NCBI RefSeq assembly: GCF_037154015.1
Contig: NZ_JBANRL010000001.1
Span: 1,922,001 to 1,986,000 of the forward strand
Length of the DNA: 64,000 bases
From: Altererythrobacter aquiaggeris
Lineage (GTDB): Bacteria > Pseudomonadota > Alphaproteobacteria > Sphingomonadales > Sphingomonadaceae
Direction of reading: 5' to 3'
The notes below the pieces were generated by a model. The model was given only the letters and a program-made list of their open reading frames with translations. It had not been told where the DNA came from and searched no databases. A program made the translations under genes and the position numbers. Positions 37,467-50,171 of this stretch are shown here, piece after piece (the first letter of the stretch is position 1; every line of letters starts with the position of its first letter).

Positions 37467-39023
37467 ATGGCCGGCCCTGTTCTTGTTCCGATCCTTGGCG
37501 ATCAGCTGACCCGCACTCTTGCCAGCCTGCGCGGCAGAACCAAGGATGACACTGTCATTCTGATGATGGAAGTTCGCGAGGAAGCGACTTATGTCAAACA
37601 TCACAAGATCAAGATCGCGCTGATATTCTCCGCCATGCGCCATTTCGCTGCCGAACTGGAAGATGCCGGTTGGTCCGTCGATTATGTCGCGTTGACCGAC
37701 GATGGCAATACGCACAGTTTTTCCGGCGAGGTCGAGCGCGCGGTCAAACGTCATTCCCCGCGCGAAATGAAAATTACCGAATCGGGCGAATGGCGGGTGC
37801 AGCAGGCGATGAAGCAGTGGGCTGGCGACGTGTCCTGCCCGGTCGAAATTCTGGACGATGACCGGTTCCTTTGTTCGATCCCCGAATTCTTCGGTTGGGC
37901 GCAGGGGCGCAAATCGCTGCGGATGGAAAATTTCTACCGCGAGATGCGCCGCAAGACCGGCCTGCTGATGGATGGTGACGGTCCTGAAGGCGGCGAGTGG
38001 AATTATGACAAGGAGAACCGCGCGCCGCCCGACAAGGACATGTCACCGCCCGACACGCCCAAGTTCAGCCCGGATGAAATCACGTGCGAAGTGATGGCAC
38101 TGGTCGAGAGCGAATTTGGCGACCATTTCGGAAAACTGGACAATTTCGGTTGGCCCGTCACATCTTCAGACGCCGACAAGGCTCTGGAGGCATTTATCGA
38201 GCAGCGGCTGCCGTCATTCGGCAAATATCAGGATGCGATGGTGCACGGCTCCGATGATCTGTTCCATTCGATGCTGTCAACGTCGATAAATCTTGGCATC
38301 CTTGACCCCGTAGAATGCTGCGAGAAGGCGGAGGAAGCCTACCGGAACGGCAAGGCGCCGCTCAATGCAGTTGAAGGTTTCATCCGCCAGATTATCGGCT
38401 GGCGCGAATATATCCGCGGTATGTACTGGCTGGAAATGCCGGAATTGGCTGAGGCAAATGCGCTGGACGCAAATCGCCCGCTGCCGGACTTCTACTGGAC
38501 CGGCGAAACCGATATGCGTTGCATGGCCGACTGCGTCCGTTCGACCCGCGATAATGCCCATGCCCACCATATCCAGCGCCTGATGATTCTGGGCAATTTC
38601 GCGCTGATCGCGGGGGTCACCCCCCAAGAAGTCGAAGCCTGGTTTCTGGTGGTCTATGCCGATGCCTATGAATGGGTGGAACTGCCCAATGTGGCGGCAA
38701 TGGCACTGCACGCCGATGGCGGAAAACTGGCGACCAAACCCTATGCGGCGAGCGGGAATTACATCAACAAGATGTCGGATTACTGCAAGAAGTGCCATTA
38801 CTCACCCGCCAAGAAGACCGGCGAAGGCGCTTGCCCTTTCAACCCGCTGTATTGGGATTTTATGGTTCGAAACCGCAAATTCCTGGAAAAGAACCCGCGC
38901 GTTTCCAGAGTGTTTTCAACCTGGGACCGGATGACGGAAGACAAGCGCGGTGCATATCTGGACAGCGCACAGCAGGTGCTTGAGCGGCTCAAGCCTGCAA
39001 AACCGGGATGGGCGCGTGACTAG
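37467..39023 (+). CDS. Cryptochrome/photolyase family protein, iron-sulfur bacterial type
   Basis: 518-aa protein of the FeS-BCP (PhrB/CryB-like) group, whose characterised members repair (6-4) photoproducts using FAD, an antenna lumazine and a [4Fe-4S] cluster. Visible are the N-terminal antenna-type Rossmann region (VLVPILGDQLT), the FAD domain with AVEGFIRQIIGWREYIRGMY and STRDNAHAHHIQRLMILGNF, and C-terminal cysteines CKKCHYS and GACPFNPLYW for the cluster. The His-His in HAHHIQR fits the (6-4) active site. MAGPV at 37467 is chosen because upstream in-frame sequence only overlaps the esterase gene. Confidence 0.9.
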   Translation: MAGPVLVPILGDQLTRTLASLRGRTKDDTVILMMEVREEATYVKHHKIKIALIFSAMRHFAAELEDAGWSVDYVALTDDGNTHSFSGEVERAVKRHSPREMKITESGEWRVQQAMKQWAGDVSCPVEILDDDRFLCSIPEFFGWAQGRKSLRMENFYREMRRKTGLLMDGDGPEGGEWNYDKENRAPPDKDMSPPDTPKFSPDEITCEVMALVESEFGDHFGKLDNFGWPVTSSDADKALEAFIEQRLPSFGKYQDAMVHGSDDLFHSMLSTSINLGILDPVECCEKAEEAYRNGKAPLNAVEGFIRQIIGWREYIRGMYWLEMPELAEANALDANRPLPDFYWTGETDMRCMADCVRSTRDNAHAHHIQRLMILGNFALIAGVTPQEVEAWFLVVYADAYEWVELPNVAAMALHADGGKLATKPYAASGNYINKMSDYCKKCHYSPAKKTGEGACPFNPLYWDFMVRNRKFLEKNPRVSRVFSTWDRMTEDKRGAYLDSAQQVLERLKPAKPGWARD

Positions 39024-39725
39024 GCCGTGTAAGCCGCCGCCGCCACCGTCCGGAAAGTTTCCATTGCTGCGGTCCAGGGACCCGGACCGTAGCTGATCCG
39101 CGCCGCGCCCAATTCCGCCAAGGCTGCATTGCTCGCCATTACCGGCAGCCGCATGACATTGACGGGCAGCGGCGACTTCTCGCTTAATACCGCAATCAGC
39201 GTGCTATCACTCAGACCCGGCACAAAGAAACACCGCGCGCCCGCATCCGCATAGGCTGTAGCACGTTCGAGAGCGGCCGGTAATAAAGCCGGATCATTGG
39301 CGTTTTCCCCCGCCCGAAGGCGTTCAAGGAATATATCGGTCCGCGCATTCACGAACAGACCGCTATCGGCAACCGCTGCAATCCGCTGCGTCTGGTGCAT
39401 TGTATCGACCAGCCCCTGGCTGCCGATCACCTGGTCTTCGGAATTGCATCCCACGACACCCAAATCTGCCAAGCTCCTGGCATTGCGCGCGACACCATCG
39501 ACATCGTCTGCATAACCAGCCTCGAAATCGACAGTCAGCGGCAAATCTGAAACGGCCAGTATTCGCCTCGCTGCGCCGACCAGTAGATCGAACCGAATTT
39601 CCTGCGCATCATTGAAGCCCAGCGATCCGGCGAGTGCGGAACTGCCCGTAGCAATCCCAGATATTGCACAACACCAGCGGATTGCGCGGCACGTGAAGCG
39701 CGGCAAAATTCTCTACGGCAGTCAT
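39020..39725 (-). pseudogene. Isocitrate lyase/PEP mutase family gene, frameshifted by internal deletion
   Basis: The expected start is an ATG at 39725, coupled to ada by ATGA; it reads MTAVENFAALHVPRNPLVLC then NIWD, the usual start of this family, but then runs out of frame to a stop at 39609-39611. The rest of the protein (ATGSSALAGSLGFNDAQEI, VDFEAGYADD, GCNSEDQ, NARTDIFLERLRAG, VPGLSDS) continues in another frame to the stop at 39020. Between NIWD and ATGSS about 14-16 residues usual in the family are missing, so a deletion of a length not divisible by three is likely. The lost helix follows the active-site Asp, so the product should be inactive. A sequencing error alone would not explain the missing residues. 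Confidence 0.75.
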
Positions 39726-40756
39726 TGCTCTTTCTCCAGCAGCTTGCGCTTCACTTCCACGCCGTAGGCATAACCGCCAAGCGAACCGTCGCTGCGGACC
39801 ACCCGGTGACAAGGGATCAGAACCGCTACATTGTTCGCACCATTGGCGCTGCCTGCCGCACGCACGGCTTTGGGTTTTCCGACCGAAGCCGCGATTTGGG
39901 CGTAGGTACGGGTCTCGCCCGCCGGAATTTGCCGCAATTCCTGCCATACGGCTTCCTGAAACGCAGTTCCCTTCACATCCAGCGGGATGTCATTGGCAGT
40001 GCCGGGCTGCTCCACAGCGGCGACCACTTTTGCCAGCAAAGCGCCAAACTCTGCCCCGCCTTCGACAAGCTCAGCGTGGGGGAAACGGCGCGCCAGTTCG
40101 CCCACGCCTTCCTCAAACGACAGGCGGCACACACCCTTGCCGGTCGCGCCGACCAGCATCGCGCCAAGCGATGTGCCGACCACCGCCCACCGGATCGTCA
40201 CGCCTGCGCCGCCATTTTTCCAGGCCGAAGCTGTCATCCCCAACCTGTCCTTCCCGTCCTCGTAAAACCGCGAGGAAGCGTTATATCCTGCCGCGTAAAT
40301 CGCCTCTGTAACGCTGCTTGCAGCGGTGAGCGCCTGCCCCGCCCGCTCGCACCGCAGCGCCCGCTGGAACGCTGCGGGGGTCAGGCCGACATTGCGTTTG
40401 AAAACCCTTTGGAAATGGGTCGGCGAATATCCCGTCGCCGCTGCCACTTTATCAAGCGACAAATCATTTTCGGCGCCTTTTATCAATTGCAGCGCCTTTG
40501 CCACAGCGGCTTCGTCACGCGAAACATCGTCGGGCAGACAGCGCTTGCAAGCCCTTAGGCCTGCCTGCCGCGCAGCGGCCCCATCGGCATAAAACTCGAC
40601 ATTCTTTCGCGCCGGATGCCGTGCGGCGCAGGACGGGCGGCAATAAATGCCGGTCGAATGCACTCCGGTGACGAACCTGCCATCGAAGGTCCGGTCACGC
40701 TGCATCACCGCGGACCATGCCGTATCATCATCAATTCGGGGTCCGGACTGGCTCAT
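39722..40756 (-). CDS. ada: Bifunctional transcriptional activator/O6-methylguanine-DNA methyltransferase Ada
   Basis: 344-aa adaptive-response protein. N-terminal Ada zinc domain with the four Cys in GIYCRPSC and RACKRCLPDD; AraC-type helix-turn-helix in DLSLDKVAAATGYSPTHFQRVFKR; C-terminal methyltransferase with the acceptor Cys in VLIPCHRVVRSDG. Methyl-phosphotriester transfer to the first Cys turns the protein into an activator of its own operon. The ATG at 40756 is used (a GTG precedes it). The downstream coupled gene is broken. It is divergent from the protease gene. Confidence 0.94.
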   Translation of the reverse strand: MSQSGPRIDDDTAWSAVMQRDRTFDGRFVTGVHSTGIYCRPSCAARHPARKNVEFYADGAAARQAGLRACKRCLPDDVSRDEAAVAKALQLIKGAENDLSLDKVAAATGYSPTHFQRVFKRNVGLTPAAFQRALRCERAGQALTAASSVTEAIYAAGYNASSRFYEDGKDRLGMTASAWKNGGAGVTIRWAVVGTSLGAMLVGATGKGVCRLSFEEGVGELARRFPHAELVEGGAEFGALLAKVVAAVEQPGTANDIPLDVKGTAFQEAVWQELRQIPAGETRTYAQIAASVGKPKAVRAAGSANGANNVAVLIPCHRVVRSDGSLGGYAYGVEVKRKLLEKEQ

Positions 40757-40870
40757 CACTTTCCCATAGCGCGTTCGCGGGCTTGCCGCTTCCCGAAACT
40801 TGCGTTCAAAGTCATGCGCGCGAATAAAATCAACTGGCCAACGTCAAGCACGCAACCTATCCATGTCCCC

Positions 40871-42439
40871 ATGACATTGCCATTTTCGCGCCGCTTGTCC
40901 GCACTCTGTCTATTTCTTCTGGCGTCGCTTTCCATGGCGGGAACCGCGAAGGCCGACCCGTCCGATATCACCGCCGCAGCACGCGGCGTGGTTCGCGTGG
41001 TGATTGTCGATGGTTCGGGGACCGAAGTTTTCCCGGTCAGCCATGGCACCGGATTTGCCGTCACTTCAAACCGCATCGTCACAAATGCGCATGTGGTGGA
41101 AGAGGTGATCACCAATCCTGATTTGCGTATCGGGATCATCCCGCCCGAAGGCGGCGACGCAGGCTATGCAAAGATACTTTCTATTTCACGGCGCAATGAT
41201 CTCGCGCTAATCGAGATTACCGGCGGCTTGCGGCTGCCCGCGCTTACTCTGGCAGGCGCCGCCAACCCCGAAAGCGGGGAAGTGTCGGCAGTCGGTTACC
41301 CGATGAATGTCGATCAGGCACAGGGTCTGGAAATCGGTGACATTTTCAAAAGCCAGCCGCCGGTCAAAAGCCGGGGCTTCCTGTCGGGACAGCGCCCTTC
41401 GCGCCAGTTCGACACCATCTTGCACACAGCCCCGATTGCCCGCGGCAATTCCGGCGGACCACTGCTCGACAGTTGCGGGCGGGTGTTGGGGGTGAACAGT
41501 TTCGGAGCCGATTCGACCGGCGGTGATGCGGAATTTTTCTTCGCGGTTTCGCTGCGCGAATTGCTGCCGTTCCTGCGCGCGAACGGCGTTACGCCGCGGG
41601 TAAACGGGCTCCCCTGCCGCAGCCTTGCCGATCTGGATGACGAGGAACGCGCGCGCATGGATCAGGCACGGATGAGCGCGGCGGCCGCCACAGACCAGCG
41701 CCAGACCGCCGATCGCGAAGCGCGCAGCAAAGCCCGCGAAAGCGCAGAGTTCGAAATTCTCGAAGAGCGCGAAAATGCTATGGCGCTGGCGGCGCTGTTT
41801 CTGATCGCTTCGCTGGCGGCCGGCTTTATTGCCTGGCAAGCCAGACATAGCGGGAACGAGAAACGGGCCATTATCGCGGGATCGGTCGCCGGACTGGCGG
41901 TTCTGGCCGCGCTGGCGATGTGGTTTACCCGTCCGGGCGTATCTGAAATTGACGACCGGACATCACAGAAGCTCGCTGCCGGCGAGGATGCGGAACCGCC
42001 TGCGGTGGACGGACAGCGCGAGCTCACGGGCAGATTAATCTGCACAATCGATGTCGCGCGCAGCCGCATTACCGGCGCAGAAACCAACGATATCCCGCTG
42101 GAATGGTCGCAGGACGGATGCGTAAACGGGCGCACGCAATACGGTTTTGCCAGCGATCAATGGAGCCGCGTGTTTGTCCCCAATCAAGAAGCCGTCGTAT
42201 CGGTAAACAGCTATTCGCCCGAACGCGGTGAATACCGCATGGAACGTTATCTGCTGGGCAGCGAAGACATCGCCGCGGCGCGTAAACAGCGCGGCAGCTA
42301 CAAAGCGCCCGGCTGCGGCGGCGGACAAGATGCCGCATTGGCGCTGGGCCGCCAACAAAGCGCCATCGCTGCGCTGTTGCCCGACCGGCCCAATGAACGG
42401 CTGGTTTATAAATGCAGCGCCCCCGAAGGCGGCGAATAA
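40871..42439 (+). CDS. Trypsin-like serine protease with C-terminal membrane anchor and extra domain
   Basis: 522-aa exported protein. The signal peptide ends near MAGTAKA. A chymotrypsin-fold protease domain (about residues 35-240) has His in IVTNAHVVEE, Asp in RRNDLALIEI and Ser in ARGNSGGPLLDSCG. A charged helical stretch (MDQARMSAAAATDQRQTADR onward) leads into two transmembrane segments (MALAALFLIASLAAGFIAW and IIAGSVAGLAVLAALAMWF), then a roughly 130-residue soluble C-terminal domain of unknown type. There is no PDZ domain, so it is not a standard DegP. It is coupled by TAATG to a membrane protein gene and may be a membrane stress or processing protease. Substrate is unknown. Confidence 0.8.
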   Translation: MTLPFSRRLSALCLFLLASLSMAGTAKADPSDITAAARGVVRVVIVDGSGTEVFPVSHGTGFAVTSNRIVTNAHVVEEVITNPDLRIGIIPPEGGDAGYAKILSISRRNDLALIEITGGLRLPALTLAGAANPESGEVSAVGYPMNVDQAQGLEIGDIFKSQPPVKSRGFLSGQRPSRQFDTILHTAPIARGNSGGPLLDSCGRVLGVNSFGADSTGGDAEFFFAVSLRELLPFLRANGVTPRVNGLPCRSLADLDDEERARMDQARMSAAAATDQRQTADREARSKARESAEFEILEERENAMALAALFLIASLAAGFIAWQARHSGNEKRAIIAGSVAGLAVLAALAMWFTRPGVSEIDDRTSQKLAAGEDAEPPAVDGQRELTGRLICTIDVARSRITGAETNDIPLEWSQDGCVNGRTQYGFASDQWSRVFVPNQEAVVSVNSYSPERGEYRMERYLLGSEDIAAARKQRGSYKAPGCGGGQDAALALGRQQSAIAALLPDRPNERLVYKCSAPEGGE

Positions 42440-42987
42440 TGGAACAGGCGCTTGTTTTCACCTCGATTATACTGGGTGTCGCGGTCGCTTTCGAGCTTGA
42501 AAACCTGAACCGGTTGCTGCGCTCCAACGAAGTCAGGTGGCACTGGGCTCAACCAATTTTCGCGGCATTTGTCCTGATGATCCTGATGTTTTTCTGGTGG
42601 TCACTGGCAAAGAACCCGCAGGGCACAATTTCCTTTGGTGCATTTCTCCCGATCATGTGGAGCCTGGTAATGCTGGTTCTGCTGTCTGCGGTAGCTTTGC
42701 CAGACAAGGTGGAAGGCGGGGTGGATCTGGCGCAATATTATCAACAGAACCGCAGATACATGTGGGGTCTGTTATTGCTGGCGGCGATTCCACTGCAAGG
42801 ACAATGGTTCTATAAAGTTGCCGTATCCAGCACTTCGATCGGCGAATTTGTTGGCCGCGCCATGGGGGACATCGTCGCTTGGACCATGATAATTGCGATG
42901 ATGTTTATCCGGCGCTGGTGGCAGGTTGCAATCGGCTTTGCATTTTTGTCGCTCGGCCCGCTCGCCTGGCTTTCGCGGACTATCTGA
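42439..42987 (+). CDS. Multi-pass membrane hypothetical protein
   Basis: 182-aa integral membrane protein with about five hydrophobic helices (ALVFTSIILGVAVAFEL, PIFAAFVLMILMFFWW, LPIMWSLVMLVLLSAVAL, YMWGLLLLAAIPLQ, MGDIVAWTMIIAMMFI). No family recognised. The ATG overlaps the stop of the membrane protease gene by 1 bp (TAATG), implying cotranslation and perhaps a complex. The stop is 3 bp from the convergent dioxygenase stop. Confidence 0.78.
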   Translation: MEQALVFTSIILGVAVAFELENLNRLLRSNEVRWHWAQPIFAAFVLMILMFFWWSLAKNPQGTISFGAFLPIMWSLVMLVLLSAVALPDKVEGGVDLAQYYQQNRRYMWGLLLLAAIPLQGQWFYKVAVSSTSIGEFVGRAMGDIVAWTMIIAMMFIRRWWQVAIGFAFLSLGPLAWLSRTI

Positions 42988-42990
42988 CCA

Positions 42991-43818
42991 TTAAGCCGCC
43001 AGCGGCTCACCGCTAAGCGTGATCCGGTGCATCTCGCGCGCGTGACCATGATAATCGTTCATCGCATTATGCCATGTCACGCGGTTGTCCCAGATCGCGA
43101 CCGAACCCGGTTTCCATTGCACACGGCACTGGTTGGCCTCGCTTACCGCAGCATCGTAAAGCCGGCCCAGCAGCGGCAGGCTTTCCGCGCGGGATTTGCC
43201 GACAATGTTGATCGTAAATGCGCTGTTGACATAAAGCAGCTTGCGGCCGGTGTGCGGGTGGCGGATCACGACCGGATGCGTCGCGCCGGTTTTCTGGTCC
43301 TGCCCGCGCAAATCGCTGCCCATATCTGACTGCGCGTAAAGACCATCGGCCTGATAGACATGGTCGGCGGTATGAAACGCTTCCAGTCCTTCTATATCCT
43401 GCTTCAATTCGGCCGGCAGCGCATCATAGGCTGCGCCCATATGGGCATATAATGTGTCTCCGCCCGATGGCGGCAGGACGCGCGCAACAAGGATGGAACC
43501 CATTGCGGGTATCTGGTCGTAGGAATGATCGGTGTGCCATGCGCCGCCGATATTGGTTTCCTGATGGGCACCCTTGCGCACGATCGCGATTTCGGGATGT
43601 TCATCCTCGAGCGGAAAATAATTGTTGATGTCGATCCCGCCCCAGCGATTGGCAAAGGCGATATGTTCTTCCGGCGTCAGTTCCTGATCGCGGAAAACCG
43701 CGACACCGTGCTTGTATATGGCCTGTTTGATAGCCTCCAGCTCATCGCCCGCTGCATCGGCGATCCTGATACCGCTAATTTCCACACCGCATTCGGGCGC
43801 CATCGGGGTCAGTTTCAT
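42991..43818 (-). CDS. TauD/TfdA family dioxygenase
   Basis: 275-aa Fe(II)/2-oxoglutarate dioxygenase. The iron triad is His and Asp in AWHTDHSY (near residue 98) and a late His in VTWHNAMNDY (near 250); the following Arg in REMHRITLSG fits the 2-oxoglutarate contact. TauD acts on taurine, TfdA on 2,4-D; the sequence alone does not give the substrate. AGGAG before ATG 43818 supports that start over an upstream in-frame Met. No sulfonate transporter genes are nearby. Confidence 0.86.
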   Translation of the reverse strand: MKLTPMAPECGVEISGIRIADAAGDELEAIKQAIYKHGVAVFRDQELTPEEHIAFANRWGGIDINNYFPLEDEHPEIAIVRKGAHQETNIGGAWHTDHSYDQIPAMGSILVARVLPPSGGDTLYAHMGAAYDALPAELKQDIEGLEAFHTADHVYQADGLYAQSDMGSDLRGQDQKTGATHPVVIRHPHTGRKLLYVNSAFTINIVGKSRAESLPLLGRLYDAAVSEANQCRVQWKPGSVAIWDNRVTWHNAMNDYHGHAREMHRITLSGEPLAA

Positions 43819-44109
43819 AAGCTCTCTCCTGCTTCCTTGTATGTCGGAAAATGCGGTACTGCTCAAGTCGGCAGCGCTGTGTTCGCTTGCGCTTGGCTGC
43901 TGCCGCTACCCTTGCGGCGCCGCCGGGCCATTGGCGCAGCCTGGCGGCCGCAAGATAATAAATCCCGCCGACAGCAAAACTTCCGCTCGCCGCTTGCATC
44001 CGTTTCACCCCGATGCTAGGCGCGCGCCATCCTTGCTGGAGGGGTTTTCGATCCTTTCGTCATGGCAAGTGTGACAATTCTTTTATGTGATCCAAGAGGA
44101 CCTTCTCGC
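43819..44109. other. Upstream region of the atp operon
   Basis: 291 bp between the divergent dioxygenase and atpH genes. No gene is supported. It should hold the promoter of the atp operon; the TGTGACAATTCTTTTATG stretch around 44070 is AT-rich and the best candidate core region, but no clear -35/-10 pair can be named. AGAGGA just upstream of 44110 serves as the atpH ribosome-binding site. Confidence 0.4.
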
Positions 44110-44694
44110 GTGGATATTTCCGCCGGTATTCAGGCAAGCCTATCAGGCCGCTACGCCGCCGCCCTTTTCGAACTCGCTTCCGAAGCCGGCACGGTGACGG
44201 CTGTCGAATCGGATCTCGACAAGCTGCACACCGCGCTTGGCGAATCGGACGAACTGGCCGCGCTTATCCATAATCCCGAAGTTTCTCGCGGTGCCGCCGA
44301 AAAGGCGATGTGGGGCGTAGGTGCATTGCTGGGCACCAGTGAAATCACGCAGAATTTCCTTGGTGTCGTGTCGCAAAATCGCCGTCTGGCCGATTTGCCC
44401 GGCATGATTCGCGCGTTTCGCACGATTGCCGCGGCGCAGCGCGGCGAAGTCACTGCCGATGTCACCAGCGCCCACGCGCTCAGCGATGCCCAGCTGGACC
44501 AGCTGCGCCAGAAACTGACCGCGCGCGAGGGCCGCACGGTTAAAATCAATGCGAGTGTCGATCCCGAACTGCTTGGCGGCCTGGTCGTCACGATTGGTTC
44601 GAAACGGATCGACGGCTCAATCAAAACCCGATTGAATTCCCTAGCTAACATTATGAAGAAGGCTGACGGCGCAACCGCCGCTCAGAAAGGCTGA
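44110..44694 (+). CDS. atpH: ATP synthase F1 subunit delta
   Basis: 194-aa stalk subunit linking F1 to the peripheral stalk. Family features are [21 protein letters not shown] at the start and the C-terminal [23 protein letters not shown]. The GTG at 44110, preceded by AGAGGA, gives the usual N-terminus; an ATG at 44062 would add 16 unusual residues. First gene of atpHAG-lipoprotein-atpDC; the F0 genes are elsewhere, as normal for alphaproteobacteria. Confidence 0.93.
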   Translation: MDISAGIQASLSGRYAAALFELASEAGTVTAVESDLDKLHTALGESDELAALIHNPEVSRGAAEKAMWGVGALLGTSEITQNFLGVVSQNRRLADLPGMIRAFRTIAAAQRGEVTADVTSAHALSDAQLDQLRQKLTAREGRTVKINASVDPELLGGLVVTIGSKRIDGSIKTRLNSLANIMKKADGATAAQKG

Positions 44695-44696
44695 TA

Positions 44697-46226
<1,530 letters not shown>

Positions 46227-46256
46227 GCGGCATAAAGAGAAACCTGGGGAGCCATC

Positions 46257-47125
46257 ATGGCCTCGTTGAAAGAACTCAAAGGGCGGATCAACTCGGTCAA
46301 ATCGACCCAGAAGATCACCAAGGCCAAGCAGATGGTCGCCGCTGCGAAGCTTCGCAAGGCGCAGGCCGCTGCCGAGGCTGCACGTCCTTATGCCACGCGG
46401 CTGGCGGGCGTGATGGCGTCGCTCAGCACCAAGGTTTCCGGCGACAGCGCGCCCAAATTGCTTGCCGGCACCGGCTCCGAAAAACGTCATCTGCTGGTCG
46501 TTGCCAATTCCGACAAGGGTCTGGCGGGGGCGTTCAATGCCAATATCGTTCGCGCCGCGCTGTCCAAGGCCAAGCAATTGCTGGACGATGGCAAACAGGT
46601 CGAATTCTATCTGATCGGCAAGAAAGGCCGCGCGCCGGTGAAGCGCGCTTATCCCAAGAATGTGGGTACGCAGTTCGATACCACCCATGTCCGTGAGCCG
46701 GGTTACAGCGAGGCCGAGCGCATCGCTGACGAGCTTGTCGAAATGTACGACGGCGGAAAATTCGACGTAGCGCATCTGTTCTATTCAACGTTCAAGAATG
46801 CGCTGACACAGGAACCGACCAGGCAGCAGATCATCCCCGTACCGGCGCCGACAGATGCTCCGGTCGATACCGGCGCTGTGGTTGAATACGAACCTGACGA
46901 GGAAGCTATCCTCGAGGAACTTTTGCCGCGGTATCTCAAGACCCAGCTATTTGGTGCGCTGCTTGAAAACAATGCATCCGAACAGGGCGCTTCGATGACC
47001 GCGATGGACAATGCCACGCGCAACGCAGGCGATCTGATCGATAAACTGACCATCCAGTACAACCGCAGCCGTCAGGCCGCGATTACCACCGAACTCATTG
47101 AAATCATTGCCGGAGCAGAAGCACT

Positions 47126-47129
<4 letters not shown>
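46257..47129 (+). CDS. atpG: ATP synthase F1 subunit gamma
   Basis: 290-aa central stalk subunit. N-terminal [31 protein letters not shown] and the C-terminal [20 protein letters not shown] (in parts) are the conserved coiled-coil ends. A loop insertion around [20 protein letters not shown] is common in alphaproteobacteria. The stop overlaps the ATG of a lipoprotein gene by ATGA. Confidence 0.97.
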
Positions 47130-48941
<1,812 letters not shown>

Positions 48942-48946
48942 TAGAT

Positions 48947-49204
48947 ATGGCCCTTCGTTTCGAACTCGTCACTCCGGCCAAGCTGGTCCGTTCCGAAGAC
49001 GTCCACATGGTGGTCGTCCCCGGGGCAGAAGGCGAGTTTGGTGTGCTGGAAGGCCATGCGCCCTTCATGTCCACGATCCGCGATGGTGCGGTGCAGGTTT
49101 ACAAGACCGAAGGCGCGGCCCCTGAAATTATCGAAATCCGCGGCGGTTTTGCCGAAGTGGGCGATACGGGGCTGACGGTGCTGGCCGAACACGTCGAGGG
49201 CTAG
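48947..49204 (+). CDS. atpC: ATP synthase F1 subunit epsilon
   Basis: 85-aa epsilon subunit, reduced to the N-terminal beta-sandwich ([24 protein letters not shown] in parts, [15 protein letters not shown]). The C-terminal helical hairpin of the approximately 135-aa E. coli subunit, which inhibits hydrolysis there, is absent. Short forms of this kind are known in alphaproteobacteria, where the zeta subunit can take over inhibition. It starts 5 bp after atpD and ends the operon. Confidence 0.95.
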   Translation: MALRFELVTPAKLVRSEDVHMVVVPGAEGEFGVLEGHAPFMSTIRDGAVQVYKTEGAAPEIIEIRGGFAEVGDTGLTVLAEHVEG

Positions 49205-49230
49205 CGTCCCCGCAGACAAGCGATACCGGA

Positions 49231-49258
49231 GGGGCTGCCATGATGGCGGCCCCTTTTT
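49231..49258 (+). terminator. Rho-independent terminator of the atp operon
   Basis: GGGGCTGCCA (49231-49240) and TGGCGGCCCC (49244-49253) form a 10-bp stem with one G-T pair and a 3-nt loop, followed by TTTTT (49254-49258). It lies 26 bp after the atpC stop and just before the convergent transporter stop. Confidence 0.92.
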
Positions 49259-49262
49259 GGTT

Positions 49263-50171
49263 TTAGCTGTTGGCGGCCATATTTGCGCGCCGCTGCTGGC
49301 CGCCTTCGCGCCACAGATACAGTCCCGCCCCGATGATGATTGCTGCGCCCAACATGCTCATCGCATCAGGCCGGTCATGGAAAAACACGATCCCCAGCGC
49401 GGTCGCGACGAGCAGCTGCACATACGTCATCGGGACGATCGTGGCCGCGCCTGCTCTGGTTGTCGCCAGATAGACCAGCCAATGCGCGCTGCTGGCGGTT
49501 ACGGCCACTGCCGCGCACCGGGCAACTATAGTCCAGTCGGGAACGCCGATGGTTAGCTGCGGCACCCCGCTGGCAGCCCCCGCAAGCGATGCGACAACCA
49601 GAAATATCGCGGCTATCCCTGCAACGATCACTTGCATCGACAATGCCGTACCGCGCCCTGCGACCATCCGGTTGCCGATGATCGATATGCTGAAACCCAA
49701 TGACGCGAGCAGCGGCAACAATGCCGGCCAGCCAATTTCGGCAAAGCTGGGGCGCAGCATGATCAACACGCCGGAAAACGCCGCGAACGATGCCAGCCAG
49801 GTCGCGCGCGGCGCCGGCTCCCCCAGAATAAACCGCGACAATATGGCGGTGATCATCGGCGCAGTGAATCCGATGGCCGTGGCGGTTGCGAGCGGCATCA
49901 GAAACGCTGCGGTGAAGAATGACAGGGTCGCGATGCCCATCCCCACCCCGCGCATCAACTGCGCGACCGGATGCGGGAAACGGAAGCCTGCGCGCCCTTC
50001 CCTGATTGCCAGAATAATGGCCAGCCCGGCCGCCCCGATGGAATAGCGCAGCGCGGCGACAGCCGTCGCCGGCCATTCCCCGGCCATGGTTTTGATAACG
50101 CCGTCACCCAGCGATAAAATGATGAACCCGGCGAGCGCAAACAACAGTCCGGAACGCTCGTCTTGTCGCAA
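49263..50171 (-). CDS. DMT superfamily transporter (EamA domain)
   Basis: 302-aa inner-membrane protein with about ten hydrophobic helices in two EamA halves (from FALAGFIILSLGDGVIK and again from LLPLLASLGFSISIIGNRM). Members export or import metabolites such as amino acids, nucleotides or drugs; the substrate is unknown. The C-terminus ends in a charged tail WREGGQQRRANMAANS. It is convergent with the atp operon. Confidence 0.85.
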   Translation of the reverse strand: MRQDERSGLLFALAGFIILSLGDGVIKTMAGEWPATAVAALRYSIGAAGLAIILAIREGRAGFRFPHPVAQLMRGVGMGIATLSFFTAAFLMPLATATAIGFTAPMITAILSRFILGEPAPRATWLASFAAFSGVLIMLRPSFAEIGWPALLPLLASLGFSISIIGNRMVAGRGTALSMQVIVAGIAAIFLVVASLAGAASGVPQLTIGVPDWTIVARCAAVAVTASSAHWLVYLATTRAGAATIVPMTYVQLLVATALGIVFFHDRPDAMSMLGAAIIIGAGLYLWREGGQQRRANMAANS

